Assembly: GCA_964036295.1 (NCBI GenBank)
Contig: OZ038462.1
Location: forward strand, 20,230,863 to 20,294,862
Direction of reading: 5' to 3'
DNA: 64,000 nt
DNA from: Plumapathes pennacea
Lineage: Eukaryota; Cnidaria; Anthozoa; Antipatharia; Myriopathidae
Shown: positions 61,494 to 64,000 of the stretch, piece by piece
Layout of the letters: every line of letters starts with the position of its first letter
How positions within the stretch are numbered: the stretch's first letter is position 1
Position numbers and translations under genes: made by a program
Notes under the pieces: model-generated
What the model was told of the DNA's origin: nothing
Seen by the model: the letters and a program-made list of their open reading frames with translations, nothing else
Database searches by the model: none

Positions 61494-64000
61494 CTGCAAA
61501 GTAAAATATTTGGTCAGAAGTAGATGAGCAGATACATCGAAAAGGTTGGTGCAAGCCCAGGAGTAGAAGAGCCAAAGCTAGAACGGGTACAGAAAAGGGT
61601 ACAGGCGTAGAAGTGGAACGGGAGCGGGAACGGGCGAAAGGGCGTTTAAGTCTAGTAGGCCTCCTGGATAAAGATTAATATCATTAATAATTTTCAAGTA
61701 AAGGAGAGCTTTTATGTGAAAATAAGCAACTTTGAAATGAATCTTCAAAGAACGAATGATCGGTCTTCCAAGTTAAATTTCACATTCTCCGCTTCCGATT
61801 CTCAGGGTCAACGACGAAAGTAATCGCATGTGGGATTGCTTTAGTTTTGCGTTTGCTACGCTTTTGTATTGGTCCAATCTGACAAAACTTTTGGCCTGGC
61901 CGTTTTCCGTGCGCATAGTGATTTATGTGTTTGACAATATATTGAACAAACTTCTACTTATCTGTAACGAGTCTTAGTTTAAATTTGTTTGGCTAAGTCT
62001 GAAGGTTTTACGAGCGTAATGCACGAACTACGAAGAATAAACTTAAATATCTATAGGAAATGACCGTTACTAGCAATGTTGCTATGCTAAATTTATGTGT
62101 TGTACAGTAAATCAGTCCACTTACCGCAATCTCCAAGCGTTCGCCTGCGATCTATCCTTCGATCTGATGTAAACAAATACAAAAGTCACAGGTACTTTAC
62201 CAATTAAAGAACTCTTCATAATCATCGTTATAAGAACTTAGAGGAACAACGATTAAGTCTATCTTATTACTTATCTATCATTGTCAGAATAACTTTTATC
62301 ATGATGAGGATGATACAGATAACGATGATGGTTATAGTGACAGTGATGGCAACGGCGATGAATCATGAATATGGTGGTGATGATGATACTAGTGGTGATG
62401 ATGATACTAGTGGTGATGATGATACTAGTGGTGATGATGATACTAGTGGTGGTGATGATGATACTAGTGGTGATGATGATACTAGTGGTGATGATGATAC
62501 TAGTGGTGGTGATGATACTAGTGGTGGTGATGATGATACTAGTGGTGATGATACTAGTGGTGATGATGATGATACTAGTGGTGATGATGATACTAGTGGT
62601 GATGATGATGATACTAGTGGTGATGATGATACTAGTGGTGGTGATGATACTAGTGGTGGTGATGATGATACTAGTGGTGATGATACTAGTGGTGATGATG
62701 ATGATACTAGTGGTGATGATGATACTAGTGGTGATGATGATGATACTAGTGGTGATGATGATACTAGTGGTGGTGATGATACTAGTGGTGGTGATGATGA
62801 TACTAGTGGTGATGATACTAGTGGTGATGATGATACTAGTGGTGATGATGATACTAGTGGTGATGATGATGATACTAGTGGTGATGATGATACTAGTGGT
62901 GATGATGATGATACTAGTGATGATGATGATACTAGTGGTGATGATGATACTAGTGGTGATGATGATGATACTAGTGGTGATGATGATACTAGTGGTGATG
63001 ATGATGATACTAGTGGTGATGATGATACTAGTGGTGATGATGATACTAGTGGTGATGATGATGATACTAGTGGTGATGATACTAGTGGTGATGATGATAC
63101 TAGTGGTGATGATGATACTAGTGGTGATGATGATACTAGTGGTGATGATGATGATACTAGTGGTGATGATGATACTAGTGGTGATGATGATACTAGTGGT
63201 GGTGATGATACTAGTGGTGGTGATGATGATACTAGTGGTGATGATGATACTAGTGGTGATGATGATACTAGTGGTGGTGATGATGATACTAGTGGTGATG
63301 ATGATGATACTAGTGGTGATGATGATACTAGTGGTGGTGATGATACTAGTGGTGGTGATGATGATACTAGTGGTGATGATGATGATACTAGTGGTGATGA
63401 TGATACTAGTGGTGATGATGATGATACTAGTGGTGATGATGATACTAGTGGTGATGATGATACTAGTGGTGATGATGATGATACTAGTGGTGATGATGAT
63501 ACTAGTGGTGATGATGATACTAGTGGTGATGATGATACTAGTGGTGATGATGATGATACTAGTGGTGATGATGATACTAGTGGTGGTGATGATACTAGTG
63601 GTGGTGATGATGATACTAGTGGTGATGATACTAGTGGTGATGATGATACTAGTGGTGATGATGATACTAGTGGTGATGATGATACTAGTGGTGATGATGA
63701 TACTAGTGGTGATGATGATGATACTAGTGGTGATGATGATACTAGTGGTGATGATGATACTAGTGGTGGTGATGATACTAGTGGTGGTGATGATGATACT
63801 AGTGGTGATGATGATACTAGTGGTGATGATGATACTAGTGGTGGTGATGATGATACTAGTGGTGATGATGATGATACTAGTGGTGATGATGATACTAGTG
63901 GTGGTGATGATACTAGTGGTGGTGATGATGATACTAGTGGTGATGATGATACTAGTGGTGATGATGATACTAGTGGTGATGATGATACTAGTGGTGATGA
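61120..64000 (-). CDS. VWDE: VWDE-like protein, copy C (3' end only; truncated by window edge)
   Basis: Two terminal exons, paralogous to exons 18 and 19 of copy B, lie in order on the minus strand: 62125-62163 (coding to a TAG at 62152-62154) and about 61120-61493 (3' UTR). The preceding intron is occupied by a satellite that runs off the window, so exon 17 is beyond base 64000. Only three codons of the protein are visible; identification depends on splice-site context and homology to copy B. Confidence 0.7.
61703..62124. other. Copy C intron 18
   Basis: 61805-61890 contains a degraded end of the MITE family at 52242-52557 (AACGACGAAAGTAATCGCAT, GGTCCAATCTGACAAA). No exon. Confidence 0.55.
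62125..62163 (-). CDS. VWDE: Copy C exon 18: last coding exon
   Basis: 39 nt between ACATCAG and GTAAGTGG, reading I-E-G-stop in phase 0. Same length, splice sites and stop position as copy B exon 18 (29067-29105). Confidence 0.68.
62373..64000. repeat. ACTAGTGGT(GAT)n satellite array, extends beyond window
   Basis: At least 1.63 kb of 15-, 18- and 21-bp units made of ACTAGTGG plus two to four GAT-type triplets, sometimes with an extra GGT. Unit lengths are ordered: a 132-bp higher-order block (18+21+15+21+18+21+18) repeats at 62502, 62634 and 62766. All units are multiples of three, so two frames per strand stay open by chance. It lies in the intron of copy C that corresponds to the GAT-rich copy B intron 17. 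The array has not ended at base 64000. Confidence 0.95.

Larger units (their letters stand above)
52687..61702. repeat. Intergenic segmental duplication, unit 2 (pairs with 14340-22942)
   Basis: Same content and orientation as unit 1, including the internal repeats, tRNA-like sequence and terminal exon. It differs by a 0.42-kb LTR-like insertion at 55210-55631, a roughly 47-bp indel near 57440-57490, and scattered changes left of 57900. Here the block runs into copy C's real 3' end, suggesting this copy is the source of unit 1. Confidence 0.9.

Noticed and set aside
62373-64000. Long open frames reading DDDTSG or MILVV repeats
   Set aside because: All units are multiples of three, so open frames arise automatically; position and copy B homology place the array in an intron.

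Overview
The window looks like nuclear DNA of an invertebrate animal, most probably an anthozoan cnidarian such as a stony coral or sea anemone. The evidence is AT-rich sequence, small coding exons with GT-AG introns, many short inverted-repeat transposons, tRNA-derived repeats, and a secreted multidomain gene of the VWDE type (N-terminal eight-cysteine D8C domain, then vWD, then EGF). The species assignment is inference. There is no prokaryotic-style operon, rRNA operon or CRISPR array.

The backbone is a minus-strand tandem cluster of at least three VWDE-like paralogues. Copy A runs off the left edge; only its signal-peptide exon (12785-12857) and D8C exon (2944-3333) are inside. Copy B is complete: I could join 18 coding exons from 49573 down to 29094, phase-consistent at every junction, giving 3315 nt and 1104 residues, followed by a non-coding 3' exon near 28350-28704. 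Copy C runs off the right edge; only its last two exons (62125-62163 and about 61120-61493) are inside. All three copies therefore lie head to tail.

Layout: 1-12891 copy A 5' part, whose intron 1 holds a 6.6-kb inverted-repeat transposon (5032-11648); 12892-28350 intergenic A/B; 28350-49607 copy B; 49608-61120 intergenic B/C; 61120-64000 copy C 3' part, with its last coding intron filled by a 12- to 21-bp satellite. An 8.6 to 9.0-kb block is present in both intergenic regions (14340-22942 and 52687-61702). Its distal 3.8 kb is almost identical between copies, and the A/B copy carries an orphan duplicate of copy C's terminal exon.

The most unusual object is the 6.6-kb element in copy A intron 1. 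It has 35-bp perfect terminal inverted repeats, a 4-bp target duplication (TACT), matching palindromic minisatellites inside both ends, and the 3' exons of a minus-strand gene resembling the C-terminal SAM-binding part of a DNA N6/N4 methyltransferase. I saw no transposase. Around it are non-autonomous elements with TA, TTA, TTAA or 8-bp target duplications, of mariner-, Harbinger-, piggyBac- and hAT-like types.
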